Source: Bacillota bacterium (lineage in GTDB: Bacteria; Bacillota; Clostridia; Christensenellales; Borkfalkiaceae). Taken from it: a DNA stretch of 64,000 nucleotides. The stretch is from NCBI GenBank assembly GCA_003343995.1, contig QAKE01000021.1, positions 1 to 64,000 on the forward strand, written 5' to 3'. Shown here one piece after another: positions 7,868-16,749 of this stretch (position 1 is the first letter of the stretch; the number at the start of each line of letters is the position of its first letter). The notes under the pieces are model-generated. The model was not told the origin of the DNA. It was given only the letters and a program-made list of their open reading frames with translations, and ran no database searches. The translations under genes and the position numbers were made by a program.

Positions 7868-8857
7868 ATGAAAAAGATTTTATCCCTGTTTCTCGCCGCG
7901 GCTTTTGTTTTCGCGTTCGCAGGCTGCAAACAGCCGGAAAGCGCCGTCGTCGTCAAGTATTACAATCAGGCGTCCGAAATGCTGCCCGCCATGAAAACGG
8001 GGCAGCTCGCCGTGGGCTTACTCCCCGAACCCGCCGCCACGAAAATCACGAAGATGAACGCGGCGGTTTCTCGTCAGCTCGACATTCAGGCGATCTACGG
8101 CGGCGATTATCCGCAAGCGGTGCTGGTTGCGAAAAAGAGCGTGTTGGAGGGCGATTCTGCATTTTTATCGGCGTTGATGTCCGCGCTGGACGAAAACGCC
8201 GCATGGATCGCCGCCGACGACGGCAACGCGGCGTCCGCGGTGGACGCGGTCAATTCCCGTTTGGCGGAGGGCGTTCCCGCCTCTTTGGATAAAAGCGTAA
8301 TCGATAAAACGGTGGTGGAAAACTGCAATATCTATCTCGAACGCTCCGCGGCGGCAAAAAATAGCGTAAACGATTACCTCGCGGCGATGCGCGGCATAGA
8401 CGATAAATCCGCGGGCACGCTGTCCGACGCGTTTTTCGCAACCTTGCCGCAGCAGCTCACGGAAAATGCGGCGGGGAGCTATCGGATCGCCATGCCCGAC
8501 GGCGCGCCCGCCCTCGCGATGGCGAAACTCATCGCCGAGGAAATGAATTTCGAAAGAGAAGTGGAATACGCCGTCGTCGCCTCCGCGAACATCGGCATAG
8601 AAGTGATGCAGAAAAATGCGGACGTTGCCGTTCTGCCGGTAACGGCGGCGTCTAAAACGATCGGCAACGGGGAACAATACGTGATGCTCGGCGTAGTCAC
8701 CCACGGCAATCTTTACGTGATGAGCAGCGAAAAGCTGACGTCTTTGGCGGATTTGCGCGGCAAGACCGTCGGCGTGATCGGTCAGGGACAGGTGCCCGAT
8801 TTGACGCTCAGATATCTCTTTGCCGAAAACGGCATCGAATACGCCGTTGCGGAATAA
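7868..8857 (+). CDS. NitT/TauT-type ABC transporter substrate-binding lipoprotein, halves permuted
   Basis: This 329-residue extracytoplasmic binding protein has a signal peptide with lipobox cysteine at residue 20. Substrate is unknown; sulfonate, nitrate, thiamine-precursor or similar are the family options. Residues about 28-200 (YYNQASEMLPAMKTGQL, LLPEPAATKI, then the helical tail) match what is normally the second half of these proteins. Residues about 204-329 (MPDGAPALAMAKL, VLPVTAASK, GVVTHGNLYVM, LRGKTVGVIGQG) match the normal first half. The order is therefore reversed behind the signal peptide. I prefer the ATG at 7868 because AGAGG (7857-7861) sits correctly for it; another ATG lies at 7853. 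Confidence 0.85.
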   Translation: MKKILSLFLAAAFVFAFAGCKQPESAVVVKYYNQASEMLPAMKTGQLAVGLLPEPAATKITKMNAAVSRQLDIQAIYGGDYPQAVLVAKKSVLEGDSAFLSALMSALDENAAWIAADDGNAASAVDAVNSRLAEGVPASLDKSVIDKTVVENCNIYLERSAAAKNSVNDYLAAMRGIDDKSAGTLSDAFFATLPQQLTENAAGSYRIAMPDGAPALAMAKLIAEEMNFEREVEYAVVASANIGIEVMQKNADVAVLPVTAASKTIGNGEQYVMLGVVTHGNLYVMSSEKLTSLADLRGKTVGVIGQGQVPDLTLRYLFAENGIEYAVAE

Positions 8858-8861
8858 GGGA

Positions 8862-9623
8862 ATGAAGAAACAGGACAGCAGGGTTTTAAAAATCGCCGTG
8901 CCGCTCGTTACGGCGGCGATCATTGTCGGGGCGTGGGCGGTCGCCGCGGCGGCGGTGGGCGAGCCCATCGTTCTGCCTTCGCCCCTCGCCGTGCTGAAGG
9001 AGTTTTTCCTCCTCTTTGCGGACGGGGCGTTTTACGCGGGATATTTCGCCACGCTGGGGCGCAGTCTGATCGCCTTCGCTGCGTCCTTTACGCTGGCGTA
9101 TGCCGCGGCGGTTTGGGCGCGGCGGAGCGAGATCGTGTCGCGCACCGTCATGACGGTGCTGCCCCTCGTGCGCGCCCTGCCCACGGTGGCGGTGGCGCTC
9201 CTTTTGGTGCTCTGGACGTCAAGCCGCGCGGCGGCGGTCATCGTGACGATGCTGGTGGTGTTCCCCACGCTCTACACCAACGCGGAAAATTCCCTTTCGG
9301 CGGTGACGGCGGAACTCAGCGAGATGTGCAAGGTGTACCGCGTGCCGAAAAAAACGCGCGTCGTTAAGATTTATCTGCCCCTCGTCGCGCCCTCGGCGGT
9401 GACGGCGGCGGGCGCGGGGTTTTCGCTCAACGTCAAGCTGATGGTGGCGGCGGAAGTCATCGCGGCGACGGCACGGGGGCTGGGGCCGCAGCTCAATATC
9501 GATAAAATCAATTACGAAACGGCGCATCTGCTCGCACTGGTGCTCGCGATCGTCGTCACGGGCATCGCCGTCGAGCTTGCGGCGCGGCTCGTTTCCCGCG
9601 CGATGGTGAAAAAATATGCTTGA
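8862..9623 (+). CDS. NitT/TauT-type ABC transporter permease
   Basis: This 253-residue inner-membrane permease has about six hydrophobic segments. The EAA-type cytoplasmic loop lies near residues 145-165 (ELSEMCKVYRVPKKTRVVKIYLP), as in SsuC/TauC/ThiX proteins. It starts four bases after the binding-protein stop, with AAGGGA as ribosome site, and overlaps the ATPase gene by eight bases. I chose ATG 8862 over an upstream start that lies inside the previous gene. Confidence 0.9.
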   Translation: MKKQDSRVLKIAVPLVTAAIIVGAWAVAAAAVGEPIVLPSPLAVLKEFFLLFADGAFYAGYFATLGRSLIAFAASFTLAYAAAVWARRSEIVSRTVMTVLPLVRALPTVAVALLLVLWTSSRAAAVIVTMLVVFPTLYTNAENSLSAVTAELSEMCKVYRVPKKTRVVKIYLPLVAPSAVTAAGAGFSLNVKLMVAAEVIAATARGLGPQLNIDKINYETAHLLALVLAIVVTGIAVELAARLVSRAMVKKYA

Positions 9624-10266
9624 ATTTAAAAACCTGAAAAAGCGCTACGGCGATCTGTGTGTTTACGAGGATTTTTCCCTTTCCGTCGCGGAGAACGAGA
9701 CGCTCGCCGTGCTGGGGGACAGCGGCGCGGGCAAAACCACCCTCTTGAACATCGCGGCGGGGCTGCTCGGTTACGACGGCGGGGAAATATCGGGACTGCC
9801 CGACAAGGTGAGCTACGTGTTCCAAAGCGACAGGCTCGTGCCGCATTTGACGGTGCTGGAAAATCTGAAGCTCGTCGCGGGGGAGCGCGAGGCGCTTTCC
9901 GCGTTGGAGCGGGCGGGGCTGAAGGACTTTTCCGCCGCCTACCCCGCGCGGCTTTCCGCGGGAATGAGCCGCCGCGTCGCCATACTGCGCGCCTTTTTAT
10001 ACGACGCGCCGCTGGTGCTCATGGACGAACCCTTCCGCAATCTCGATTTAACGCTCAAATACAAGCTGATGGATTTTTACGCGCAGCTGAAAAGCGAACG
10101 GCCGAAAACGGCGCTCTTCGTCACGCACGATATCAAAGAGGCGGTTTATCTTGCCGACCGCGCGGTGATCGTGGAAAAGGGGAGAGTCGCGCTCGATATA
10201 AAAATCGCGGATAAGACGGCGGCGGAAGCGAGTTTAAGCAACTATTTTCTGCAAAAAAAGGCATAA
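9616..10266 (+). CDS. NitT/TauT-type ABC transporter ATP-binding protein
   Basis: This 216-residue ATPase would energise the transporter. It has Walker A GDSGAGKTT near residue 36, a Q-loop VFQSDRLVPHLTVLENL, signature LSAGMSRRVAILRA, Walker B LVLMDEPFRNLD and the H-loop FVTHDIKEA. The signature carries AGMSRR where LSGGMRQR is usual. It is shorter than the usual 250 residues and lacks a C-terminal extension. It is the last gene of the three-gene operon and is followed by a perfect terminator. Confidence 0.93.
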   Translation: MLEFKNLKKRYGDLCVYEDFSLSVAENETLAVLGDSGAGKTTLLNIAAGLLGYDGGEISGLPDKVSYVFQSDRLVPHLTVLENLKLVAGEREALSALERAGLKDFSAAYPARLSAGMSRRVAILRAFLYDAPLVLMDEPFRNLDLTLKYKLMDFYAQLKSERPKTALFVTHDIKEAVYLADRAVIVEKGRVALDIKIADKTAAEASLSNYFLQKKA

Positions 10267-10271
10267 ACGGG

Positions 10272-10299
10272 AAAAAAAGAGCGCATGCGCTCTTTTTTT
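10272..10299 (+). terminator. Terminator of the transporter operon
   Basis: Palindrome GAGCGCATGCGCTC between an A run and a T run; usable in both directions. Confidence 0.85.
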
Positions 10300-10366
10300 G
10301 TGCCCGCGCGTTATATTTTATCGGAAAAAGTCGATAAAAAATTTTACCGAAAGTTTTATAAAAGCA

Positions 10367-10395
10367 TTGTAAAATCGCCCGATGTTTGGTATAAT
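10367..10395 (+). promoter_or_regulatory. Promoter of ftsK-rimO
   Basis: TTGTAA (10367-10372), 17-bp spacer, TATAAT (10390-10395), leaving a leader of about 68 bases. Confidence 0.7.
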
Positions 10396-10469
10396 TTAAT
10401 GGAATATATTTTCTTCGCGCAAACGATCGGAGCGCGGGGGAGAAAAAGTTTAAGCGAACGGAAACAGCA

Positions 10470-13427
10470 ATGGATAAACGGGAAGATAAAAAACAAAACT
10501 CCATATTGACGAAAGAATTTGCGGGGATGGTTTTGATATTATTCGCCACGCTGCTCCTCGTGTGCATGCTCACGCGCGGGGCGGTGTTCTCCACGCCGGG
10601 GCAGTATGTGTGCGCCTTTATGTTCGGCACCTTCGGGTACATGGCGTTCGCGGCGGTTGCGGGAATGTATCTCGGCGGAATCCGCCTCGTCACGGGCAAA
10701 AAGCTCTTTTCCGCGGGCAGGCGGTTTGCGCTCTGCCTTCTTTCGGCGTGCCTCGTCGTGCTGCTGATCAACACCGTGCTCCTGCGCGGTTTCGCGGGGA
10801 GCAATTACGGCGGTTACATCGCCGGCGCGTATAACGCGGGGGAAAACGGTCCGGCTTCCGCCACCGCGGGCGGCGCGATATTCGCCGTCGTCGGCTATCC
10901 CCTCGTCGGGCTGCTCGGCAACGCGGGCGCATACGCGGTGGAAGGCATCTTCCTCGCGCTGTCGCTCTATTTTGCCGCGCGCGCCTTCGTGGCGGGAAAG
11001 CCCGCGAAAGCCGTAAAGCGCGATCGGGCGCCCCGCGAAAAGGCGGAAACGGAAAATTACGGTTTGGAATTCAAGGAATACCCCGTGGAGGACGCCGTTC
11101 CCGAACCCGAACCGCAGAAATCCGGCTTGTACGTCGGCGTGGATAATTTCGAGCTGAAAACGAAAAAACAGCAGGCAGCGGCGGAAAGAAAGCCGGACGC
11201 GTTCAAAATTCTCTATCCCGATAAGGCGAAGGAGCAGTCGATGGCGAACGCTCCCGCGCTGGGCTATTCGGTGAACACGGCTGCCGCGCCCGAGGACGAT
11301 TACAAAAAGAAGATAGAATATATCAAAACGCCCGTTTCCATCGATCTCAAAAGCTATAATTTCCAACCGTTCGGCAACGGCGGCGCGAAGGAGGACGGCG
11401 GTTATACCCGCGTTTCCGAGCCGGTGAAGCCTTCGGAAACGGTCGGAGAAAATCTGCCGCCGATGTTCGAGCACGACGAAACGTCCTATACGGAGGACGA
11501 ATCGGGCAAGCGCGGCGCGGCGTACGAGCGTTACAGCGAAATCGCGGAGGTGGAAACGGAGGCGGTTCCGCAGCAGCCCATCGAGGTGTTCGGCAGGCGC
11601 GCGGCGGAAAAGCCGGAGGAAAAGCGGGAAGAGCCCGCCGCTCCCGCGAGGGAGTTCGGCAGAGCGCGTTCGATGTTCGAAGAGCCGCCCGCGGAAACCA
11701 ACGTGCCCGCGTTCCGCGAAAGCGAACGGCTGACGGCGGAGCGGGAAACGGCGATGCCGGCGCGTGCGGAAGAAGAACCGCGCGCGGCGGAACCGATACG
11801 GGAAATCGAGCCGATCCGCAATATTGCGCCCGCGAATATCGAAAGAACCGTCGAGGAGGAAGAGGACGTTTTGCCGCCCTCCCGCGCGACGGGGCGCGCG
11901 TTCGCGCAGCCGGCGGAAGAGCCGAAGAAGGAAGAAGGGTTCAATCCGCCCATCGGCGTGAAATATAACCGCCCGCCCATCGAGCTGTTCAAGGCGTATC
12001 GGCAGGATCCCAACGCGCCGCAGGAAGATTACGAGGAAAGGAGCCGCGTGATCGAGCGCACTCTTTCGGAATTCGGCATCGACGCGCAGGTGGTCAATTA
12101 CGTGCACGGACCGACGGTCACGCGTTACGAGCTGTCCCTGCCCGCGGGCGTGCCCGTCAAGAAGGTGCCCAACCACGCGGACGACATCGCCATGCGGCTG
12201 GAATCGGCAACGGGCATCCGCATCGAAGCGCCCATTCCCGGCAAAAACCTCGTGGGAGTGGAAGTGCCCAATAAAGTAAAAACCACCGTAGGACTGCGCG
12301 ATATTCTCGAATCGGAAACCTTCCGCAAGGATAAGCCCGGCGCGCTGACCTTCGCCCTCGGCAAAAATCTCGTGGGCGAGGCGGTGACGGAAAACCTCGC
12401 GAAAGGGCCGCACTATCTCGTCGCCGGCTCGACGGGCATGGGCAAAAGCGTTTGCTTAAATTCCATGATCATCAGCCTGATCACAAAATATTCGCCGGAG
12501 GAGCTGCGGCTCATTTTAGTCGATCCCAAACAGGTGGAGTTCAACGATTACGAGCATCTGCCGCATTTGATGATCGACGAAATCATCACCAACGCGCAGA
12601 AAGCCATCGCCACCCTGCAGTGGGCGGTGGACGAAATGGAGGCGCGCTACGCGAAGTTCCGCGAAAACGGCGTGCGCGACGTCAACGAATTTAACGAAAC
12701 CGTCGCCGACGAAACGGTGGCGAAGGTGCCGAAGGTCGTCATCATCGTAGACGAAGTGTCCGATCTGATGCAGTATAACCGCAGGGATCTGGAGGCGAAA
12801 ATTCTCTCTCTGTCGCAGAAGGCGCGTGCGGCGGGCATCCACCTCGTGCTGGCGACGCAGCGGCCGTCGGTGGACGTCATCACCGGCGTCATCAAGGCGA
12901 ACTTGCCTTCCCGTATCGCGTTCCGCGTGTCCAACGCCGCCGACTCGGGCACGATTTTGAGCGAGAGCGGCGCGGAAAAACTGCTCGGCAACGGCGATAT
13001 GCTCTATAAAAACGCGCAGATGCCAAAATGCGAGCGCGTGCAGGGCAGTTATATTTCCTCTGCCGAGGTCAAGAGCGTGGTCGCCTATATCAAGGAAAAC
13101 AACGAATGTTACTTTAACGACGCCGCCGCAAAGGCCATCGAGGAATCCGTCCGCCCGAAAGAAGCGGAGCCGGAGGACGACGATACCGTTTCCGAGCGCA
13201 GCGTCAGCGAGGATAAACTCTTCGTCGAGGCGCTCCGCCACGTCATCACCACGGGCAGCGCGTCGATTTCTATGCTGCAACGGCGGTTTTCCGTGGGCTA
13301 TTCCAAAGCGGGTTCGCTGGTCGATCAGATGGACAGAATGGGGTATATTTCCCCCTTCGACGGCAGCCGCGCGCGGCAGGTGCTCATCACCAAGGAACAA
13401 TTTGAAGAAAAATACGGCGCTTTATAA
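10470..13427 (+). CDS. ftsK: DNA translocase FtsK/SpoIIIE
   Basis: This 985-residue septal DNA pump moves chromosome ends across the division or sporulation septum. The N-terminal about 175 residues hold four membrane segments. A long low-complexity linker of about 330 residues follows, rich in Glu, Pro, Ala and Arg, then the alpha/beta motor. The motor has Walker A AGSTGMGKS near residue 651, VDPKQVEF after it, and Walker B VVIIVDEVSDLM. The last about 65 residues form the gamma winged helix that reads polar DNA motifs. Its stop overlaps the start of rimO by one base (TAATG). The ribosome site is weak. Confidence 0.95.
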   Translation: MDKREDKKQNSILTKEFAGMVLILFATLLLVCMLTRGAVFSTPGQYVCAFMFGTFGYMAFAAVAGMYLGGIRLVTGKKLFSAGRRFALCLLSACLVVLLINTVLLRGFAGSNYGGYIAGAYNAGENGPASATAGGAIFAVVGYPLVGLLGNAGAYAVEGIFLALSLYFAARAFVAGKPAKAVKRDRAPREKAETENYGLEFKEYPVEDAVPEPEPQKSGLYVGVDNFELKTKKQQAAAERKPDAFKILYPDKAKEQSMANAPALGYSVNTAAAPEDDYKKKIEYIKTPVSIDLKSYNFQPFGNGGAKEDGGYTRVSEPVKPSETVGENLPPMFEHDETSYTEDESGKRGAAYERYSEIAEVETEAVPQQPIEVFGRRAAEKPEEKREEPAAPAREFGRARSMFEEPPAETNVPAFRESERLTAERETAMPARAEEEPRAAEPIREIEPIRNIAPANIERTVEEEEDVLPPSRATGRAFAQPAEEPKKEEGFNPPIGVKYNRPPIELFKAYRQDPNAPQEDYEERSRVIERTLSEFGIDAQVVNYVHGPTVTRYELSLPAGVPVKKVPNHADDIAMRLESATGIRIEAPIPGKNLVGVEVPNKVKTTVGLRDILESETFRKDKPGALTFALGKNLVGEAVTENLAKGPHYLVAGSTGMGKSVCLNSMIISLITKYSPEELRLILVDPKQVEFNDYEHLPHLMIDEIITNAQKAIATLQWAVDEMEARYAKFRENGVRDVNEFNETVADETVAKVPKVVIIVDEVSDLMQYNRRDLEAKILSLSQKARAAGIHLVLATQRPSVDVITGVIKANLPSRIAFRVSNAADSGTILSESGAEKLLGNGDMLYKNAQMPKCERVQGSYISSAEVKSVVAYIKENNECYFNDAAAKAIEESVRPKEAEPEDDDTVSERSVSEDKLFVEALRHVITTGSASISMLQRRFSVGYSKAGSLVDQMDRMGYISPFDGSRARQVLITKEQFEEKYGAL

Positions 13428-14740
13428 TGGATAACAGAAAAAAGGTGGGCGTCATCTCTTTGGGGTGCGATAAAAATCGCGTGGATACCGAAAAGATGCT
13501 CTCCCGTTTACAGGAAAAATTCCGCCTTACGGCAAACCCCGAGGAGGCGGAAATCATCGTCGTGAATACCTGCGCGTTTTTAAACGAATCGCGCAAGGAG
13601 GCGATCGGGGAAATTCTCGACTGCGCGCGCTTAAAGGAATGCGGCAAGCTGGAAAAGCTCGTCGTCACCGGCTGTCTGCCGCAAAAATTCGTAAAGGATT
13701 TGTGGGACGGTCTTCCTGAGGTGGACGTGTTCGCGGGCGTTTCCGATTACGGCGAGCTGGCGGACGCGATCGAAAAAAGCTACGCGGGCGAGCGGCTCGA
13801 CATCGTGGGAGAACCTTCCGCGGAGCCCGATTTCGCTAGGGTCCGCACGACGGAAAACTACGCTTATCTGAAAATCGCGGACGGGTGCTCGAATTTCTGC
13901 ACCTACTGCCTGATTCCCAAGATACGCGGCGCGTACCGCTCGGTCGCCGAGGAACAGCTCTTGGCGGAAGCTCGGTCGCTCGGGCGGGTGAAGGAGCTCG
14001 TCCTCGTCGCGCAGGACGTCACGAAGTACGGTGCGGATCTTGCCGGCGGCGAAAATATCGTGCGGCTCGTTCAAAAACTTTCCGCGCTCGACAACGTGGA
14101 AAAAATCCGCCTGTTGTATTGCTATCCCGAAAGCGTGAGCGAAGCGCTCATCGACGAGATCGCGGATAACGACAAGGTGGTGAAATACATAGACGTTCCG
14201 CTGCAGCACGCCGACGACGGCGTTTTGAAGCGCATGAACAGAAAGGGCACGTACGCAAGCTATCTCGCCCTCGTCGAAAAGCTGAAAAGCCGTATTCCCG
14301 ACATCGCGGTGCGCAGCACCTTTATCGCGGGATTTCCCGACGAAAGCGAGGAGGCGTTCTCGCGGCTTGTGAAATTTTTGCGGGAAGCGGAGCTTTTCAA
14401 TGCGGGATTTTTCGCTTATTCCAAGGAAGAGGGCACTGCCGCGGCGCGGCTCAAGGGACAGATTCCCGCGCGGATAAAGGCGGCGCGGGTGAAAAAACTC
14501 TACGCCGTGCAAAAAGAAATCGCCGCGAAGCTGCTCGCAGGCATGAAAGGGAAAATTCTGGAAGTGTGCGTGGACGCTTTCGAGGAGGTTTGCTGGTCGG
14601 GCAGGGCGTACTGCAACGCGCCGACGGTGGACGGCAAAGTGTATTTTACCGGCGCGGGGGAGTTCGGCGTCGGCGATACCGTCAAGGTAAAAATCACGGG
14701 GTTTGAAGATTACGATTTATACGGCGTTCTCGCCGAATAA
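13427..14740 (+). CDS. rimO: Ribosomal protein S12 methylthiotransferase
   Basis: RimO is a radical SAM enzyme that adds a methylthio group to an aspartate of ribosomal protein S12. The 437-residue protein has the N-terminal MTTase domain opening SLGCDKNRVDTE, with cysteines for the second Fe-S cluster. The radical SAM motif CSNFCTYC is near residue 153 in ADGCSNFCTYCLIPKIRG, and a C-terminal TRAM domain follows. GAYRS after the cluster motif and the SLGC opening favour RimO over MiaB. It is coupled to ftsK. Confidence 0.95.
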   Translation: MDNRKKVGVISLGCDKNRVDTEKMLSRLQEKFRLTANPEEAEIIVVNTCAFLNESRKEAIGEILDCARLKECGKLEKLVVTGCLPQKFVKDLWDGLPEVDVFAGVSDYGELADAIEKSYAGERLDIVGEPSAEPDFARVRTTENYAYLKIADGCSNFCTYCLIPKIRGAYRSVAEEQLLAEARSLGRVKELVLVAQDVTKYGADLAGGENIVRLVQKLSALDNVEKIRLLYCYPESVSEALIDEIADNDKVVKYIDVPLQHADDGVLKRMNRKGTYASYLALVEKLKSRIPDIAVRSTFIAGFPDESEEAFSRLVKFLREAELFNAGFFAYSKEEGTAAARLKGQIPARIKAARVKKLYAVQKEIAAKLLAGMKGKILEVCVDAFEEVCWSGRAYCNAPTVDGKVYFTGAGEFGVGDTVKVKITGFEDYDLYGVLAE

Positions 14741-14759
14741 AAAATAAAGGGGTGCTATT

Positions 14760-14921
14760 ATGCAGGAATACGAATACAAAGTGGCAAGCTATAAAAAGCT
14801 GAAAAAGGCAGAGCAGGACATGAACAAGCAGGCGGAGGACGGCTGGCGCGTTCAGCAGTCCCATCTGGAGGCATCCAGCGGCTGTCTTATCGTCATTTAC
14901 GAAAGGAAGTACAGAGTATAA
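14760..14921 (+). CDS. Small DUF4177-like protein
   Basis: This is a 53-residue gene with a good AAAGGGG ribosome site. It opens MQEYEYKVASYKK and has the pattern N..AEDGWRVQQ and a final strand LIVIYERKYRV. This pattern (a YEYKVV strand, a helix, an EGWELV-like turn, a hydrophobic strand) is that of the DUF4177 family of small cytoplasmic proteins with no known role. It sits between rimO and pgsA on the same transcript, two bases before pgsA. Confidence 0.75.
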   Translation: MQEYEYKVASYKKLKKAEQDMNKQAEDGWRVQQSHLEASSGCLIVIYERKYRV

Positions 14922-14922
14922 C

Positions 14923-15516
14923 ATGAATTTACCGAATAAATTATCTTTGGCGAGAATCTGTCTGATTCCCGTTTTCGTCGCGTTGTTTTACGTGCGGTTT
15001 CCCTATCATTACGTCGTATCCGCGGCGGTGTTCATTCTCGCCGCGTGCACCGATTTTATCGACGGGCACATCGCGCGCAAGTACAATATGGTCACCAATC
15101 TCGGCAAGTTTTTGGATCCCATCGCCGATAAAGTGCTCGTTTCCACGGCGTTTATCGTCATGCTGACCGACGGCAACATTCTCTTTCCCTCCGCGGGGGA
15201 GTTCTGGCTGCCGCTCTGGGGCGTCGTCGTGGCGGTGATCTTGGCGCGCGAACTCATCATCAGCGGGTTCCGCACGGTGGCGGCGTCTCGCAATCTCGTG
15301 CTCGCCGCCGATAAAATCGGCAAAATCAAAACGGTGTTTCAAGACAGCGCCATCGCGGTGCTGCTCGTCGGCGGGGAGCGGTTTTTCCCCTCTATGTCCG
15401 TCGATCCCGTTTTGCTCGCGGGGGTCATTCTGCTCGCCGTCGCGGCGTTGCTCACCGTCGTTTCCGGCGTGAATTACGTCGTGAAAAATTTCGCGGTGCT
15501 GAAAGAGGAAAAATGA
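14923..15516 (+). CDS. pgsA: CDP-diacylglycerol-glycerol-3-phosphate 3-phosphatidyltransferase
   Basis: PgsA makes phosphatidylglycerol phosphate, the committed step to phosphatidylglycerol in the membrane. The 197-residue integral membrane protein contains the CDP-alcohol phosphotransferase signature D-x2-DG-x2-AR-x8-G-x3-D-x3-D, here from CTDFIDGHIARKYN to GKFLDPIADK near residues 42-70. About five to six hydrophobic segments follow the usual plan. It overlaps the next gene by four bases. Confidence 0.95.
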   Translation: MNLPNKLSLARICLIPVFVALFYVRFPYHYVVSAAVFILAACTDFIDGHIARKYNMVTNLGKFLDPIADKVLVSTAFIVMLTDGNILFPSAGEFWLPLWGVVVAVILARELIISGFRTVAASRNLVLAADKIGKIKTVFQDSAIAVLLVGGERFFPSMSVDPVLLAGVILLAVAALLTVVSGVNYVVKNFAVLKEEK

Positions 15517-16727
15517 AAACCGCTTTAATCAGCTTTCGGGATATACAGCTTAATTATTCCGCGGGGGCGGAGGAAAGTCTCGTATGGGCGTTCAACGCGG
15601 GCGGTATCCGCGTGGACGACATCACCGTGCTTTCGGTGAAGGACGATCTGGGGTTCGGCAAGCGTTTCGGCGAACTCGAGCCCATTTACGATAACATCGT
15701 CATTCTCTGTTCCGACGAAACGACCTTCGACGTGAAGGGGTTCATCGCGAAAAAGCTCGGCGTGGGGCTGGCGGAAAACGCAAACGCCCGCAAATTCATC
15801 GAAGAATATAACGAAAGAACGGGCAAAACCGGCGGTTCGGAATACGCGCTGCTGCCGGAGGGCAGTACGGTCATTCCCAACTTTTCGGGAGTGTTTCAGG
15901 GCTTTTTGGCGGAGGGCGATTATACGGTGACGTTGCTGCCCAACGAGCCGGAGGCTTTCGGCGCGATGTGCGCGAATTACATTCTGCCCTATTTCGAAAA
16001 GAAATATAAAACCCGTTACGACAAAATCACGCTGAAACTGTTCGGCGTGAAAAAAAGCGAGCTCGAACCCGTTCTCCGAGAGGCGAAAAAGCTCGCCAAA
16101 AACAAAATCGAATACAACGCGGAGTATACGTACGGGGACGTGCGGCTCAATCTCGTTTACGACAACAACACGCCGAAGATGCTCGCCGACGACGCGGTGC
16201 GGCACATCGTTTCCGCCTTTCGCGACCGCATTTACGCGGAGGAAGATTTTACGCTGGAAAAATGCCTTTTCAACCTGCTTTCCCTGCATAAAAAGAAGAT
16301 TTCCTTTGCGGAGTCCTTTACGGCGGGCAGGGTTGCCGCGGCGCTCATCTCCGTAGCGGGGGCGAGCGGCGTCGTCAACGAGGGGGTTACGGCGTACAGC
16401 AACCACGCGAAGATGAAGCGGCTGAAGGTGAAGGAAGAAACGCTGAAACAGTTCGGCGCGGTCAGTTCGCAGACGGCGTTTCAAATGGCGGCGGGCTTGC
16501 TCGAGGACGCGGAAACCGACGTCGCCGTGTCCACTACGGGCATCGCCGGTCCGAAGTCGGACGATACCAAAAAGCCCGTGGGGCTGGCGTTCATCGCCGT
16601 GGGCGGCAGGAGCGGCGTGCACGTGCACAAGATGAATTTTTCCGGCGACAGGGAAGAAATCACCGAAACGGCGAAGAATACGGCGTTATACTATGCCATC
16701 GCGTATATCCGCGAAGGCGAATTATAA
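15513..16727 (+). CDS. cinA: CinA-like protein with divergent N-terminal domain
   Basis: The C-terminal about 150 residues of this 404-residue protein are the CinA nicotinamide-nucleotide amidohydrolase domain, which recycles deamidated NAD intermediates. They include AYSNHAKMKRLKV, GAVSSQTA and VSTTGIAGPKSDD. The active-site stretch normally written AESCTGG reads AESFTAG here, keeping the serine. The N-terminal 250 residues occupy the place of the molybdopterin-binding-like domain but lack its usual GGLGPTxDD motif, so that half is probably altered or inactive. As in many bacteria the gene precedes recA. Confidence 0.82.
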   Translation: MKTALISFRDIQLNYSAGAEESLVWAFNAGGIRVDDITVLSVKDDLGFGKRFGELEPIYDNIVILCSDETTFDVKGFIAKKLGVGLAENANARKFIEEYNERTGKTGGSEYALLPEGSTVIPNFSGVFQGFLAEGDYTVTLLPNEPEAFGAMCANYILPYFEKKYKTRYDKITLKLFGVKKSELEPVLREAKKLAKNKIEYNAEYTYGDVRLNLVYDNNTPKMLADDAVRHIVSAFRDRIYAEEDFTLEKCLFNLLSLHKKKISFAESFTAGRVAAALISVAGASGVVNEGVTAYSNHAKMKRLKVKEETLKQFGAVSSQTAFQMAAGLLEDAETDVAVSTTGIAGPKSDDTKKPVGLAFIAVGGRSGVHVHKMNFSGDREEITETAKNTALYYAIAYIREGEL

Positions 16728-16749
16728 AAGTACGAATAAAGGAGAAATC

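Noticed and set aside
10539..12413. A 624-codon open frame opposite ftsK
   Set aside because: It is a shadow of the GC-rich ftsK coding sequence, with Arg/His-rich composition, no start context and no family resemblance.
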